Part shown: piece after piece, positions 35,252-43,721 of the stretch
Numbering within the stretch: position 1 is the first letter of the stretch
Layout of the letters: every line of letters starts with the position of its first letter
Origin: Methylobacterium sp.
GTDB lineage: Bacteria > Pseudomonadota > Alphaproteobacteria > Rhizobiales > Beijerinckiaceae
Direction: 5' to 3'
Length of the DNA: 64,000 nucleotides
Assembly (NCBI GenBank): GCA_002928875.1
Contig: PERO01000017.1
Span: 1-64,000, forward strand
Notes under the pieces: generated by a model
The model's database searches: none
What the model was told of the DNA's origin: nothing
The model's input: only the letters and a program-made list of their open reading frames with translations
Translations under genes and position numbers: made by a program

Positions 35252-36471
35252 CAGTGGCTTCTTATCAGCTCTTTCCGGGGCAGCACCATCGGCATGCGGG
35301 GCCGCATCAGTTCGTCGCAGACCGTGGGCAGACCGTCGAGCAGGTTCTCGAGCTTCACGCTGGAGGGCCGGGGCCGGTCGCCGAGCGTGGAAAGCTCGTG
35401 GATCATCTGCTCGACATTGGCGAGACGGTCCGGCCCCTCGCGCAATTCGCGCACGAGGCCGAGTTCGGCGGCGCGGCGGGCGCGGATCGCCTGTTCCTTG
35501 CGCGGGAATTCGCGCGGGACGATGACGCTCGGCTTGTCGAAGGAGAGGATCTCGCAGAACGTGTTGTAGCCACCCATCGCGACCACGCCCGCCGCCCGGC
35601 TGATGAGACGCTCGATCTTGGGGTCGAAGGCGATGTGATCGACATTCGGCAGGCGCTCGATGCGCGCGGCGAATTCGTGCCGGTGCGAGCGCGACAGATA
35701 GGGTCCGGTGACGATCAGCGCCGGCATCGGCATGTCCGGCTTCGCCTCGTAGGCGGAAAGCGCGAGATCGATGATGGATGCGCCATCGCCGCCGCCGCCG
35801 GTCGCGACCAGGATGAACGGACCCTTCGCGATCTTGGGGTAGCGCACGGCAGCGGGCCCGCGCGGCACGGTGCGGCGCAGGTAGCCCGTATAGGTGATCT
35901 TTGAGGCGATGCGCTCCGGCAGGGGAACGCCGTCCAGCGGCCGGAAGAAGCGCTCGAGCCCGTAGACGAAGATGTCGTCGTAGAAATCCGAAACCGCCTC
36001 GACCGCCCCGCGCGAGATCCATTCGTTGCGCACGGTCTCGGGATCATCCAGCACGTCGCGGATGCCGAGGACGATGCGGCAGCCGGTTTTGCTCAGGAAT
36101 TCGAGCGTCGGCAGCAATTCGCCCTGGAAGCCGGTCGGCTCCTTGTCGGCGATGAACACATCCGGCCGGAAGGCGCGCGTCGCCTCGTAGATGATGGCGC
36201 GGCGCAGATCCACGACCTCGCGGATATCCATGCGCAGATTGGCGCTCGAATAGGTGCCGGCCTTGGTCTTGGTGACGCTGGGGATATGGACGAAATCGAT
36301 CCCCTCGCCGAAATGGAAGCTGCCCGCCAGCGGCGAGCCGGAGAGGATCAGCACCGAGACATCCGGCCCGCTGCCCACGATGGCGTTGGCCAGCGAGCGC
36401 GTGCGGCGGATATGCCCCAGCCCGAAGGTGTCGTGGCTGTAGAAGAGAACGCGCGTGGGTCGAGAAGACAT
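35251..36471 (-). CDS. MurG-like predicted glycosyltransferase (COG4671 type)
   Basis: 406 residues. The N-terminus VLFYSHDTFGLGHIRRTRSL and the C-lobe block VVAMGGYNTFCEILSFDKPS are those of the predicted MurG-like glycosyltransferases grouped in COG4671. First gene of the four-gene cluster. The start at 36471 fits family length; an in-frame ATG at 36507 has GAGG upstream and is an alternative. A spacer of 350 bp separates it from the divergent Cys-protein genes and should contain its promoter. Confidence 0.85.
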   Translation of the reverse strand: MSSRPTRVLFYSHDTFGLGHIRRTRSLANAIVGSGPDVSVLILSGSPLAGSFHFGEGIDFVHIPSVTKTKAGTYSSANLRMDIREVVDLRRAIIYEATRAFRPDVFIADKEPTGFQGELLPTLEFLSKTGCRIVLGIRDVLDDPETVRNEWISRGAVEAVSDFYDDIFVYGLERFFRPLDGVPLPERIASKITYTGYLRRTVPRGPAAVRYPKIAKGPFILVATGGGGDGASIIDLALSAYEAKPDMPMPALIVTGPYLSRSHRHEFAARIERLPNVDHIAFDPKIERLISRAAGVVAMGGYNTFCEILSFDKPSVIVPREFPRKEQAIRARRAAELGLVRELREGPDRLANVEQMIHELSTLGDRPRPSSVKLENLLDGLPTVCDELMRPRMPMVLPRKELIRSH

Positions 36472-36821
36472 CAGACGGGGTTGCGTCCTTGCGCCAAATC
36501 CGGTCATCGTCGCAGGCCCCCTCCCTACGCGGCGGCAGGGCGGGCCGCCTGAAACCTTGCAAAGAACTGCACTTCCCCGATGCAATCCCGTGGCGAAACG
36601 CCCGTATCAGCGAGCCACGTTATTCTGCAGGCCAAGACCCGACGGGAACATGACAGCACGCAGATGGCAAAAAAGAAATCACAAAATCGTGTCTCCGCTG
36701 CCAGTTGATGTCACGAAAAAACGTAGAATTTCCCATGGGTCCGGCTTGTTGCACCAGGCAAGGCGTGGTTGAATCCGGCGCTTCCTACAGAAGATCGGCC
36801 CAATCTCCAACTGAGGCAGAA
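36472..36821. other. Spacer between divergent operons
   Basis: 350 bp without a supported gene. The part from about 36650 to 36745 is clearly more AT-rich than its surroundings and contains A-runs (AAAAAAGAAATCACAAAA, ACGAAAAAACG). This is where promoters of the glycosyltransferase cluster and of the Cys-protein/Sco operon should lie. No clean -35/-10 pair, terminator or small RNA could be fixed by eye. Confidence 0.5.
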
Positions 36822-37280
36822 ATGCAACATTTGCTTGCGACCTTGTCGCTCGGTCTCCTGATCGGCCTTGCGCCGGTTTCGACCGGGCAGGCCCAGTCGG
36901 GCCCCGCGCCGGCCGCACCGCCGCCGCAGATGGTCAAGGTCAGCGGCGAGATCGTCGATACCTGGTGCAATGTCTCCGGGCTGATGTTCGGGCTTGGCAC
37001 GGCGCATTACCAATGCGCGGTCTGGTGCACGCTCGGGGGGATTCCGGTCGCCATCCGCGACAAGGACGGCAACCTGTTCCTGATCCTCAAGATCGAGAAC
37101 GACGATCTCGCGGTCAATTCGCCGCGCCTCGCGCGCTTCCAGGCGCATGAGGTGACGGTCGAGGGCGAATTGCTCGAACGCGACGGCGTGAAATACCTGC
37201 TCGTCACGCAGGTCGCCGACGACAAGGGCGTGATCAACATGACCCATGCCGAACATGGCATCCAGCCCTTCGGACAGTGA
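36822..37280 (+). CDS. Small secreted protein with Cx3C motif
   Basis: 152 residues, not assigned to a named family. A signal peptide (MQHLLATLSLGLLIGLAPVS, cleavage near GQA-QS) is followed by a Pro/Ala linker and a compact beta-rich domain. Cysteines at 49, 65 and 69 form WC...C-x3-C (DTWCN, YQCAVWC). GAGG sits 5 nt before the ATG. It lies 9 bp before a gene of similar build and shortly before a Sco protein, so a role in copper handling or disulfide chemistry in the periplasm is possible but unproven. Confidence 0.72.
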   Translation: MQHLLATLSLGLLIGLAPVSTGQAQSGPAPAAPPPQMVKVSGEIVDTWCNVSGLMFGLGTAHYQCAVWCTLGGIPVAIRDKDGNLFLILKIENDDLAVNSPRLARFQAHEVTVEGELLERDGVKYLLVTQVADDKGVINMTHAEHGIQPFGQ

Positions 37281-37289
37281 GGCCAGCGC

Positions 37290-37799
37290 ATGCGGATCGT
37301 CGGTTTGTCTCTCCTCCTGCTGGTCGCTGCGCTGCTTCCGGCCCGTGCGGCCGATCCCTGGGGCATTGCCGGCGAGAAGGAGCAGGTGGTCATCGGCCAG
37401 GTGGTCGATGTCCTCTGCCATCTGAAGAAGGATTGCCCGGCCAATTGCGGCGGCGGCCGGCGGCAGCTCGGCATCGTCGATGCCGAGGGGCGCCTGCGCA
37501 TGGTCGCGAAGGGCCAGGTGGATTTCGCCAATGCCGTTCCCGATCTCCTCGCCTATTGCGGCAAGCGCATCGAGGCCGACGGGCTGCTGATCGAGAATCC
37601 CGTCATCACCCTGTTCTTCCTGCAGCGCATCCGGCACGAGGGCTCGGCGGATTTCCAGCCGGCGGAGCGCTTCATCCAGGAATGGACCGCCCGCAACGGC
37701 GCATCCTCCGAATGGTTCCGCGACGATCCCGAGACCAAGGCGATCATCGGCGAGGTCGGGCCGCTCGGCATCAAGGGCCTCGTGCCGCCGCCGCAGTGA
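37290..37799 (+). CDS. Small secreted protein with Cx3C motif (paralogue-like)
   Basis: 169 residues with a signal peptide (cleavage near ARA-AD). It resembles the preceding protein in layout: GQVVDVLCHLKKDCPANCGG parallels GEIVDTWCN and the later CAVWC, giving Cys43, Cys49 and Cys53 with C-x3-C spacing. A further Cys (LLAYCGK) follows. GAGG 7 nt upstream supports the ATG. Probably a distant paralogue of its neighbour. No known domain recognised; the Sco gene 54 bp downstream suggests a joint periplasmic redox or metal function. Confidence 0.72.
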   Translation: MRIVGLSLLLLVAALLPARAADPWGIAGEKEQVVIGQVVDVLCHLKKDCPANCGGGRRQLGIVDAEGRLRMVAKGQVDFANAVPDLLAYCGKRIEADGLLIENPVITLFFLQRIRHEGSADFQPAERFIQEWTARNGASSEWFRDDPETKAIIGEVGPLGIKGLVPPPQ

Positions 37800-37853
37800 T
37801 GGCGCGCGTTTCATGATCCCGAACCCCTCCGCAATTCCGGCGAGGCTCGCAGC

Positions 37854-38582
37854 ATGACGATCCGGTTTCCGGCCGACCGGCCCGATCGCCGCCGCGTGAT
37901 GCGGCTCGCGGCCGGGCTCTGGCTTGGCTTCGGCACGCCATTTTCGGTGTTCGCGCAGCATGCGGGCCACGGTGCTGGCCACGGCGCGGGTCATGGCGCC
38001 GGCCATGGCGCCGGACACGGGGCGACGCCAGCCCAGCCCCCGGCCGCGCGGCCCGATCCGCTGGCCGGGCGCTTCGGCGGCGCCTTCACGCTGACCCGGC
38101 AGGATGGCCAGCGCGTGACCGAGCGCGACTTCCTCGGCCGGCACATGCTGGTCTATTTCGGCTTCACGCGCTGCACGGATACCTGCCCCATCGACATGCC
38201 GATGATCGCGACGGCCCTCGACCGGCTGGGAGCTCTGGCCGATCGCGTCACGCCGGTCTTCGTCACGGTCGATCCGGAGGACAGCCCGGCCGTTTTGCGC
38301 GATTATCTCGCCGGGCTGCATCCGCGTTTCGTCGGCCTCACGGGCACGGAGGCCGAACTTGCAGCGGTGGCGCGAATCTATCGCGTGCATCGCCGCCAAC
38401 TCGCGGTCGCGCCGCAATCCGGCCGGCAGACGCATCACCACCAGCATGGCGGCGGCTTCACCATCGATCACGGCTCGCTGGCCTATCTGATGGATGCGAA
38501 GGGACAATTCGTCACGCTGTTTCCGCACGCCACCGGCGCGGATCGCTATGCGGAAGTGCTGGCGCGCTATCTCGGGCCCTGA
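37854..38582 (+). CDS. Sco/SenC family copper chaperone-like protein
   Basis: 242 residues with a thioredoxin fold. The copper-binding cysteines are C107 and C111 (FTRCTDTCPID, C-x3-C), and the third ligand His lies in FTIDHGSLAYLMD. Sco proteins deliver copper or reduce thiols for the CuA site of cytochrome oxidase. An RRR motif before a hydrophobic stretch (12-33) suggests a Tat or Sec signal. Two unusual His-rich additions are present: a His-Gly repeat right after the signal (36-56) and HHHQH in the loop before the ligand His. GAGG 8 nt upstream of the ATG. Confidence 0.92.
   Translation: MTIRFPADRPDRRRVMRLAAGLWLGFGTPFSVFAQHAGHGAGHGAGHGAGHGAGHGATPAQPPAARPDPLAGRFGGAFTLTRQDGQRVTERDFLGRHMLVYFGFTRCTDTCPIDMPMIATALDRLGALADRVTPVFVTVDPEDSPAVLRDYLAGLHPRFVGLTGTEAELAAVARIYRVHRRQLAVAPQSGRQTHHHQHGGGFTIDHGSLAYLMDAKGQFVTLFPHATGADRYAEVLARYLGP
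37959..38021 (+). repeat. 12-bp tandem repeats encoding His-Gly-Ala-Gly
   Basis: Imperfect 12-bp units based on GGCCATGGCGCC encode repeated HGAG after the Sco signal peptide (residues 36-56). Such His-rich stretches bind Cu or Ni in many chaperones. The repeat number may vary. Confidence 0.85.
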
Positions 38583-38588
38583 GGCGCC

Positions 38589-39407
38589 TCAGCCATAGAT
38601 GCTCGGATGATCGATGATGTCGTGGCAGACGAGCCCCGGCACCGGGCGGTATTCGGTTTCGTGCCGCCCGTCGGGGTGAAGATGGTGCAGCAGATAGCCC
38701 ACCGTCCGGGTCCCGAATGTCTGCTGCCAGTCGGGATGCACCACGAAGGACGTCGCCGGCGCGGAGCAATGGCGCGTCGCCCCGATCCACGGCGCGCGCC
38801 ATTGATGGAGATGGCCGGAGAGCACGAGCGTCGGCGCGGCAGCGCCCCAGGCCTGGCAGAGCCGCTGGCGCGCGCGCCGCGAGAGGAACCATTGCGGCGG
38901 CGAATCCGGCTCGTCGTAAAGCTCCGCCGCCATGGGCATGTGCAGAGCCAGCAGCAGCCGGCGCCCCTCGAGCTGCTCGGAGGCCTGCTGCAGCAGGCGG
39001 AACTGGTCGGCGGCGAAGGGCGTGTCGAGATCGAGAACCTGCGTGTTCAGCCCCACGAGGCGCCAGCCGGGGCAATCCCGCACCCAGGCCGAAGGGCCGA
39101 CGAGGCTGTGATAGCGGGCCACGCGCTCGGGTGTCACCGGCACGCCGCCGGTGAAGGATGCTGCCTCGCCCACATCGTGGTTGCCGGGCAGAAGCAGCAC
39201 TTCCGTGCCCAATCCGCCATGGCTGGCGGCGGCGAAGGCGAGATCCTCGTGGTGCAGCACGCCATCGAGCGAGAGATCGCCGGTATGGATCACGAAATCC
39301 GGTGCCATGGCGCGGATATCGGCGGCGACGCGGTCGAAATTGCCCTGGAACAGGCTGTTACGCGGCGAGAGATGGGTATCCGAGAGATGGGCGATCCGCA
39401 CCGCCAT
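38589..39407 (-). CDS. Calcineurin-like metallophosphoesterase
   Basis: 272 residues. The five metal-site blocks are present: LSDTHLS, HTGDLSLDG, LLPGNHDVG, ALHMPM and SGHLHQW. The family (Icc/CpdA-like) hydrolyses phosphodiesters, including cyclic nucleotides and cell-envelope phosphates. GGAGG 6 nt before the ATG supports the start. It converges on the Sco gene with 6 bp between stops. The presence of two cyclase-type genes in the window makes a cyclic nucleotide substrate worth considering, but there is no linkage. Confidence 0.88.
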   Translation of the reverse strand: MAVRIAHLSDTHLSPRNSLFQGNFDRVAADIRAMAPDFVIHTGDLSLDGVLHHEDLAFAAASHGGLGTEVLLLPGNHDVGEAASFTGGVPVTPERVARYHSLVGPSAWVRDCPGWRLVGLNTQVLDLDTPFAADQFRLLQQASEQLEGRRLLLALHMPMAAELYDEPDSPPQWFLSRRARQRLCQAWGAAAPTLVLSGHLHQWRAPWIGATRHCSAPATSFVVHPDWQQTFGTRTVGYLLHHLHPDGRHETEYRPVPGLVCHDIIDHPSIYG

Positions 39408-39488
39408 CGGCTGCCTCCGAAGGATGGGATCGATCCGCCCGGCGCAACGGCAACGGCCGCGCCGGGTTAAATCCGCGCGACCGGCCTG

Positions 39489-40574
39489 TCAGAGATAGTC
39501 GGCGCGGATATCCACGCTCGAGCGTTCGCCGATATCGTGGAAATGCGCATCGAGCCACAGGGCGGCGGCATTGCGTCCCAACGCCTTGAGATGCGTCAGG
39601 AAATCCCAATCCGTATTGAACTTGCTGGAGACCGAGAACTCGCTCATCACCTCGTCCGCGCGGATCGCGTGCACGTTGAGGCGCTTCATGCGGTCGCGAT
39701 ATTCGGGCTTGATCCATTCCTCGTCGATGAGCCGCGTCGCAAACGCGATGGCGCGCATTTCCCGGATGAGGGAGGAGTTGAAGCTGATCTCGTTGATGCG
39801 GTTGTAGATCGCCGGCGCGCTGCGCGGAATATCCGGCCGGGTGATCGGGTTGATATGCACCACGAGGATATCGCGGCATTCGACATCGTAGATCAGCGGG
39901 TAGATCGCGGGATTGCCGATATAGCCGCCATCCCAGTAATGTTCGCCATCGATCTCGACCGCGCGGAACAGCATCGGCAGGCAGGCCGAGGCCAGCACCA
40001 CATCGGCGGAGAGCATCTCGTTCGTGAAGATCTTCGGCTTGCCGGATTTCACGTTGGTCGCGCAGAGCCGCAAGGATGTGGTCTTGCATTGGCGCAGCTC
40101 GTCGAAATTCACGACCTCGCAGAGCACATCCTTCAGCGGGTTCAGGTTCAGCGGGTTGAACTGGTAGGGCGAGAAGGCGCGCGTCATCGCGTCGAAGAAC
40201 TGGTAGCTCACGGTCTCCTGCATGCCCAGCGCGCGCAGCCACAGGTCGATCGGCGTGGTCTGCGAGGGGCTCGAAAAGCGGCCCTTCGCGCTGACGATGC
40301 GCCAGAATTCTTCGAGCTTGTCGCGCGCGCCCTCGCTGCCGCCCTTCATCAGGCCATAGGCATAGACGACGGCATTCATGGCCCCGGCGCTGGTGGCGGA
40401 GAGGCCCTCGATCTTCAGGCGGCCATCCTCGAGGATCTTGTCGAGCACGCCCCAGCCGAACGCGCCATGCGCGCCTCCGCCCTGCAATGCCAGGTTTACC
40501 TTGCGAATGCCGTGCTCGCTGTTATGGCCCTGAAGGCGGGCGTCGAGCGACTTCACGTTGGACTGCGTGTTCAT
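39489..40574 (-). CDS. Patatin-like phospholipase
   Basis: 361 residues. The oxyanion-hole motif is LQGGGAHGAFGWGVLDKI. The nucleophile Ser lies in LSATSAGAMNA, with Ala in the first Gly position of the usual G-x-S-x-G. The catalytic Asp is in YWDGGYIGNPAI. Enzymes of this family cleave acyl chains from phospholipids or neutral lipids using a Ser-Asp dyad. A good Shine-Dalgarno (AAGGGGG) precedes the ATG. No operon partners. Lipid target unknown. Confidence 0.9.
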   Translation of the reverse strand: MNTQSNVKSLDARLQGHNSEHGIRKVNLALQGGGAHGAFGWGVLDKILEDGRLKIEGLSATSAGAMNAVVYAYGLMKGGSEGARDKLEEFWRIVSAKGRFSSPSQTTPIDLWLRALGMQETVSYQFFDAMTRAFSPYQFNPLNLNPLKDVLCEVVNFDELRQCKTTSLRLCATNVKSGKPKIFTNEMLSADVVLASACLPMLFRAVEIDGEHYWDGGYIGNPAIYPLIYDVECRDILVVHINPITRPDIPRSAPAIYNRINEISFNSSLIREMRAIAFATRLIDEEWIKPEYRDRMKRLNVHAIRADEVMSEFSVSSKFNTDWDFLTHLKALGRNAAALWLDAHFHDIGERSSVDIRADYL

Positions 40575-40692
40575 GGTTTCCCCCTTGGGAAGCGCGCCCG
40601 GCGTTTTTCAGGCGCAAGGGTCGTGCTTGTTGCGCGACCGATATCGCATCCCCCGTCGGCCCGGCCGACAGGGTCGTTCCAGCCCCGCCGGC

Positions 40693-42027
40693 CTAGCTGG
40701 CGGAGGTCATGGCGGGTTCGAGCCGCGGTTTTGCGGGCTCGGGTGCGGCGTCTTCGCCCGCGCGGGTCGCAAGCGCCACTTCCGCGCCGGTGATGAGGCG
40801 GGCACCGCGCTCCCAGGTGAGATAGGACCAGGCCCAGGACAGCGCGACCGCACCGCGGCTGCGATATCCCACCAGGAACCAGACATGCACGAAGGACCAG
40901 AAGAACCAGCCGAGCCGGCCCTTGAGATGCATGCGCCCGAGATCCGCGACGGCATAATCGCGGCCGATCGTGGCGAGCGCCCCGAAATTGCGATAGGCGA
41001 AGGGCTTCGGCGCCGCGCGGCCGCTCGCCCGTGCGGCGATGAGCGCGCCGACATATTGCCCGGCCTGCTTCGCGGCGGGCGCAACGCCCGGCAGCGTCAT
41101 CTTGTTCGGCTGCATGGCGGAGGCGGTGTCGCCGATCACGAAGATCGAGGGATCGTCCGGCAGGCTGAAATCCGGTCCCACTTCGACGCGACCGACGCGA
41201 TCGACCTTGGCATCGAGCCAGCGGCCGGCGGCGGAGGCGCGCACGCCGGCGGCCCAGACCACGTTGCGCGTGGGAATCGTCTCGTCACCGATGCGGATCC
41301 TGTCCATGGTGATCTCGGAGACGGGCTGGCCGGCGCGCACCTCCACGCCCATGCCCTCGAGCGCGCGGCGCGCGGCATGCCCCAGTTGCTCCGGGAAGGT
41401 GGCGAGCAGGCGCTTGCCCGCTTCCACCAGCAGCACGCGGACCTCGTTCGCCTGGAAACGGCGAAAATCGCGGCGCGCGGCATGGCGCGTCAGTTCCACG
41501 ATGGCGCCGGCGAGTTCCACGCCGGTCGGTCCGCCGCCGACGATCGCGAAGGTGAGAAGGCTCTGCCGCTCCACCGGATCGGCGGTGATTTCCGCCTGTT
41601 CGAGCGACATCAGCAGCCGGGCGCGCAGGCGCGTCGCATCGTCGACGGTCTTGATGCCCGGCGCGAGATCGGCCCATTCCTCGCGTCCGAAATAGGAGTG
41701 GCGCGCGCCGGTGGCGACCACCAGCGTATCGAAGGGCACCGGGCCGGCATCGGTCATCACCTGCCGGTTCGCGCGGTCGATGTCGTTCACCTTGGCGAGC
41801 ATCACCCGCGTGTTGCGCTGATGGCGCAAGACCGAGCGGATCGGCGCGGAAATGTCGGCGGGCGAGAGCGCGGCCGTCGCCACCTGGTAGAGCAGCGGCT
41901 GGAAAAGGTGGAAGTTGCGCTTGTCGATCACCGTCACGTCCACGGGAGCCTGCGCCAGCGCGCGCGCGGCGGCCAGACCTCCGAATCCCGCACCGATGAT
42001 GACGACCTTGTGTTTCGCTTCGCTCAT
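40693..42027 (-). CDS. ndh: Type II NADH:quinone oxidoreductase (NDH-2)
   Basis: 444-residue FAD enzyme that passes electrons from NADH to quinone without pumping protons. The FAD fold is VVIIGAGFGGLAAARALA, the NADH fold is FAIVGGGPTGVELAGAIVEL, the quinone/FAD region is VWAAGVRAS and the second FAD block is IFVIGDTASA. The C-terminus (LKGRLGWFFWSFVHVWFLVG) contains the amphipathic and hydrophobic segment used for membrane attachment. MSEAKHKVV is the favoured start; an ATG 15 bp upstream is also possible. Monocistronic. Confidence 0.93.
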   Translation of the reverse strand: MSEAKHKVVIIGAGFGGLAAARALAQAPVDVTVIDKRNFHLFQPLLYQVATAALSPADISAPIRSVLRHQRNTRVMLAKVNDIDRANRQVMTDAGPVPFDTLVVATGARHSYFGREEWADLAPGIKTVDDATRLRARLLMSLEQAEITADPVERQSLLTFAIVGGGPTGVELAGAIVELTRHAARRDFRRFQANEVRVLLVEAGKRLLATFPEQLGHAARRALEGMGVEVRAGQPVSEITMDRIRIGDETIPTRNVVWAAGVRASAAGRWLDAKVDRVGRVEVGPDFSLPDDPSIFVIGDTASAMQPNKMTLPGVAPAAKQAGQYVGALIAARASGRAAPKPFAYRNFGALATIGRDYAVADLGRMHLKGRLGWFFWSFVHVWFLVGYRSRGAVALSWAWSYLTWERGARLITGAEVALATRAGEDAAPEPAKPRLEPAMTSAS

Positions 42028-42094
42028 GCCCGTTCCAGTCATCCTGGCTACATTCACCCCGTATGCCCCCGACGGTTCCATCGACCGCCGATGC

Positions 42095-42925
42095 TCAATG
42101 TGCCGTCCAGCCCCCATCAACTGGAAGTGCCGTTCCGGTGATCGAGGCACCGTTCCGGCTCGAGAGGAAAACCGCGAGAGCACCGATTTCCGCCGTGGTG
42201 GCGAAAGCCTTGTTGGGTTGCGCCGCGAGCAGCACGTCGCGGATCACCGCCTCGCGTGAAATCTTGTGCGCCGCCGCCTGCTCGGCGATCTGCTTCTCGA
42301 CCAGCGGGGTCCACACATAGCCGGGGCAGATGGCGTTGGCGGTGACGCCATGCTGCGCGCCTTCCAGCGCGACCGTCTTCGTCAAGCCTATCACACCATG
42401 CTTCGCCGCGACATAGGCGGATTTGTAGGGCGAGGCCACGAGGCCATGCGCGGAGGCAATGTTGATGATGCGCCCGAAGCCGCGCGCCTTCATACCCGCA
42501 AACACCGCGCGCGTGGCGTGGAAGGCGGCCGAGAGGTTCAGCGCGATGATCGCATCCCATTTCGCCGCCGGAAATTCCTCGATGGGCGAAACGAACTGGA
42601 TTCCGGCATTGTTCACGAGGATGTCGGTGGGGCCCATGGCCGCCTCGGCCTCGCCGATCAGCGCCTCGACGCCGGCGGCGCCCGCGAGGTCCGCGCCCAC
42701 GAACTGCACCTTCACCTGGAAGCGCCGGGCCAGGGCCTGGCGGGTCTCCTCGATGGCGGCAAGGTCGCCCAGGCCATTGATGACGATATCCGCGCCGGCC
42801 TCGGCCAGCGCTTCGGCGATGCCGAGCCCGATGCCGCTCGTCGAGCCGGTCACGATCGCTCGGCGGCCGGCCAGAAGGCGGCCCGTGCCCGTCGCGGTGG
42901 GTGCCGTCGTGGCGTTCATGGTCAT
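42095..42925 (-). CDS. 3-hydroxybutyrate dehydrogenase (SDR family)
   Basis: 276-residue short-chain dehydrogenase. The cofactor motif is TGSTSGIGLGIAEALAEAGA, the NNAG motif is ILVNNAGIQFVSPIEEFP and the catalytic residues are S and YxxxK in ASAHGLVASPYKSAYVAAKH. ICPGYVWTPLVEKQI and the DVLLAAQPNKAF block are characteristic of D-3-hydroxybutyrate dehydrogenase (BdhA), which links polyhydroxybutyrate or ketone bodies to acetoacetate with NAD. GAGG 8 nt before ATG at 42925 fixes the start. Confidence 0.9.
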   Translation of the reverse strand: MTMNATTAPTATGTGRLLAGRRAIVTGSTSGIGLGIAEALAEAGADIVINGLGDLAAIEETRQALARRFQVKVQFVGADLAGAAGVEALIGEAEAAMGPTDILVNNAGIQFVSPIEEFPAAKWDAIIALNLSAAFHATRAVFAGMKARGFGRIINIASAHGLVASPYKSAYVAAKHGVIGLTKTVALEGAQHGVTANAICPGYVWTPLVEKQIAEQAAAHKISREAVIRDVLLAAQPNKAFATTAEIGALAVFLSSRNGASITGTALPVDGGWTAH

Positions 42926-43067
42926 GGCTTTATCCTCGTGCTCGGTGTCCGAGCGGACCATGCTCCCCGGGCCTGGGCAAGGAAAATGCCCGTTGCCTTT
43001 GGCGACCATAGGCAATGACTATTGCGAATCGGCTTGTTTTTCCGGGTGGCTCAAGCAGTTTGTCGGC

Positions 43068-43721
43068 ATGATCCGTTCGCTCAATGAGACACTGGCGGAA
43101 ATCGAGCGTCTGATCGGCCAGAACGCGCCCGAGATCGCGGAGGCCAACAGGGCCCTGATCGCGCGCCTGACCGAACTGGATGTCACGGCCGGCGCGCGCC
43201 GCACCGGTGACCTGTTGCCGGAATTTGCCTTGCCGACCCTCGACGGGCGCATCGTCACCTCGACGGAATTGCTGGCGAAGGGCCCGCTGGTGCTCGTCTT
43301 CTATCGCGGCAAATGGTGCGATTTCTGCGCGACCAGCCTCGCGGCGATTGCCGCCGTGCAGGCCGAGATCGCAGCTTTGGGCGGGCATGTCGTGGCGATT
43401 TCCGGCGAGACGACCGGGCGCGGCCTCGCTTTGCAGATCCGGCTGAAGCACCGGATCGAATTTCTCGTCGATGCCGATCTGGGGGTCTCGCTGCAGTTCG
43501 GATTGCTGTTTCGCATGCCCGACAGCCTCATCGCGCTGCTCGCGCCGCATGGCGTCGTCCCGGCCGCGATCTACGGGAATTCAAGCGGTTTCCTGCCTGT
43601 GCCCGCCACCTATATCGTCTCGCGCGAGGGGCGGATCATCCGGCACTATGTCGATGCCAACTGGCAGCGCCGGATGGAGCCCGGCGAGATCATTGCGGCT
43701 CTTCAGGCGCTGCCGCGCTGA
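43068..43721 (+). CDS. Peroxiredoxin-like (AhpC/TSA) protein
   Basis: 217 residues. A helical N-terminus (about 1-45) precedes a thioredoxin-fold AhpC/TSA domain. The active-site loop is FYRGKWCDFCATSL, a CxxC (C84, C87), in place of the classical PxxxTxxC, which is typical of the peroxiredoxin-like family with thioredoxin-like chemistry. Reduction of peroxides or protein disulfides in the cytoplasm is likely. Its 3' end overlaps the convergent lysR gene by 32 bp. Confidence 0.87.
   Translation: MIRSLNETLAEIERLIGQNAPEIAEANRALIARLTELDVTAGARRTGDLLPEFALPTLDGRIVTSTELLAKGPLVLVFYRGKWCDFCATSLAAIAAVQAEIAALGGHVVAISGETTGRGLALQIRLKHRIEFLVDADLGVSLQFGLLFRMPDSLIALLAPHGVVPAAIYGNSSGFLPVPATYIVSREGRIIRHYVDANWQRRMEPGEIIAALQALPR

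Noticed and set aside
37959..38021. CRISPR-like short repeats
   Set aside because: They are 12-bp in-frame coding repeats (His-Gly-Ala-Gly) without spacers.
40655..40669. Terminator after ndh (GTCGGCC-C-GGCCGAC)
   Set aside because: A stable palindrome, but no U-run on either strand and only a short stem-loop, so termination cannot be supported.
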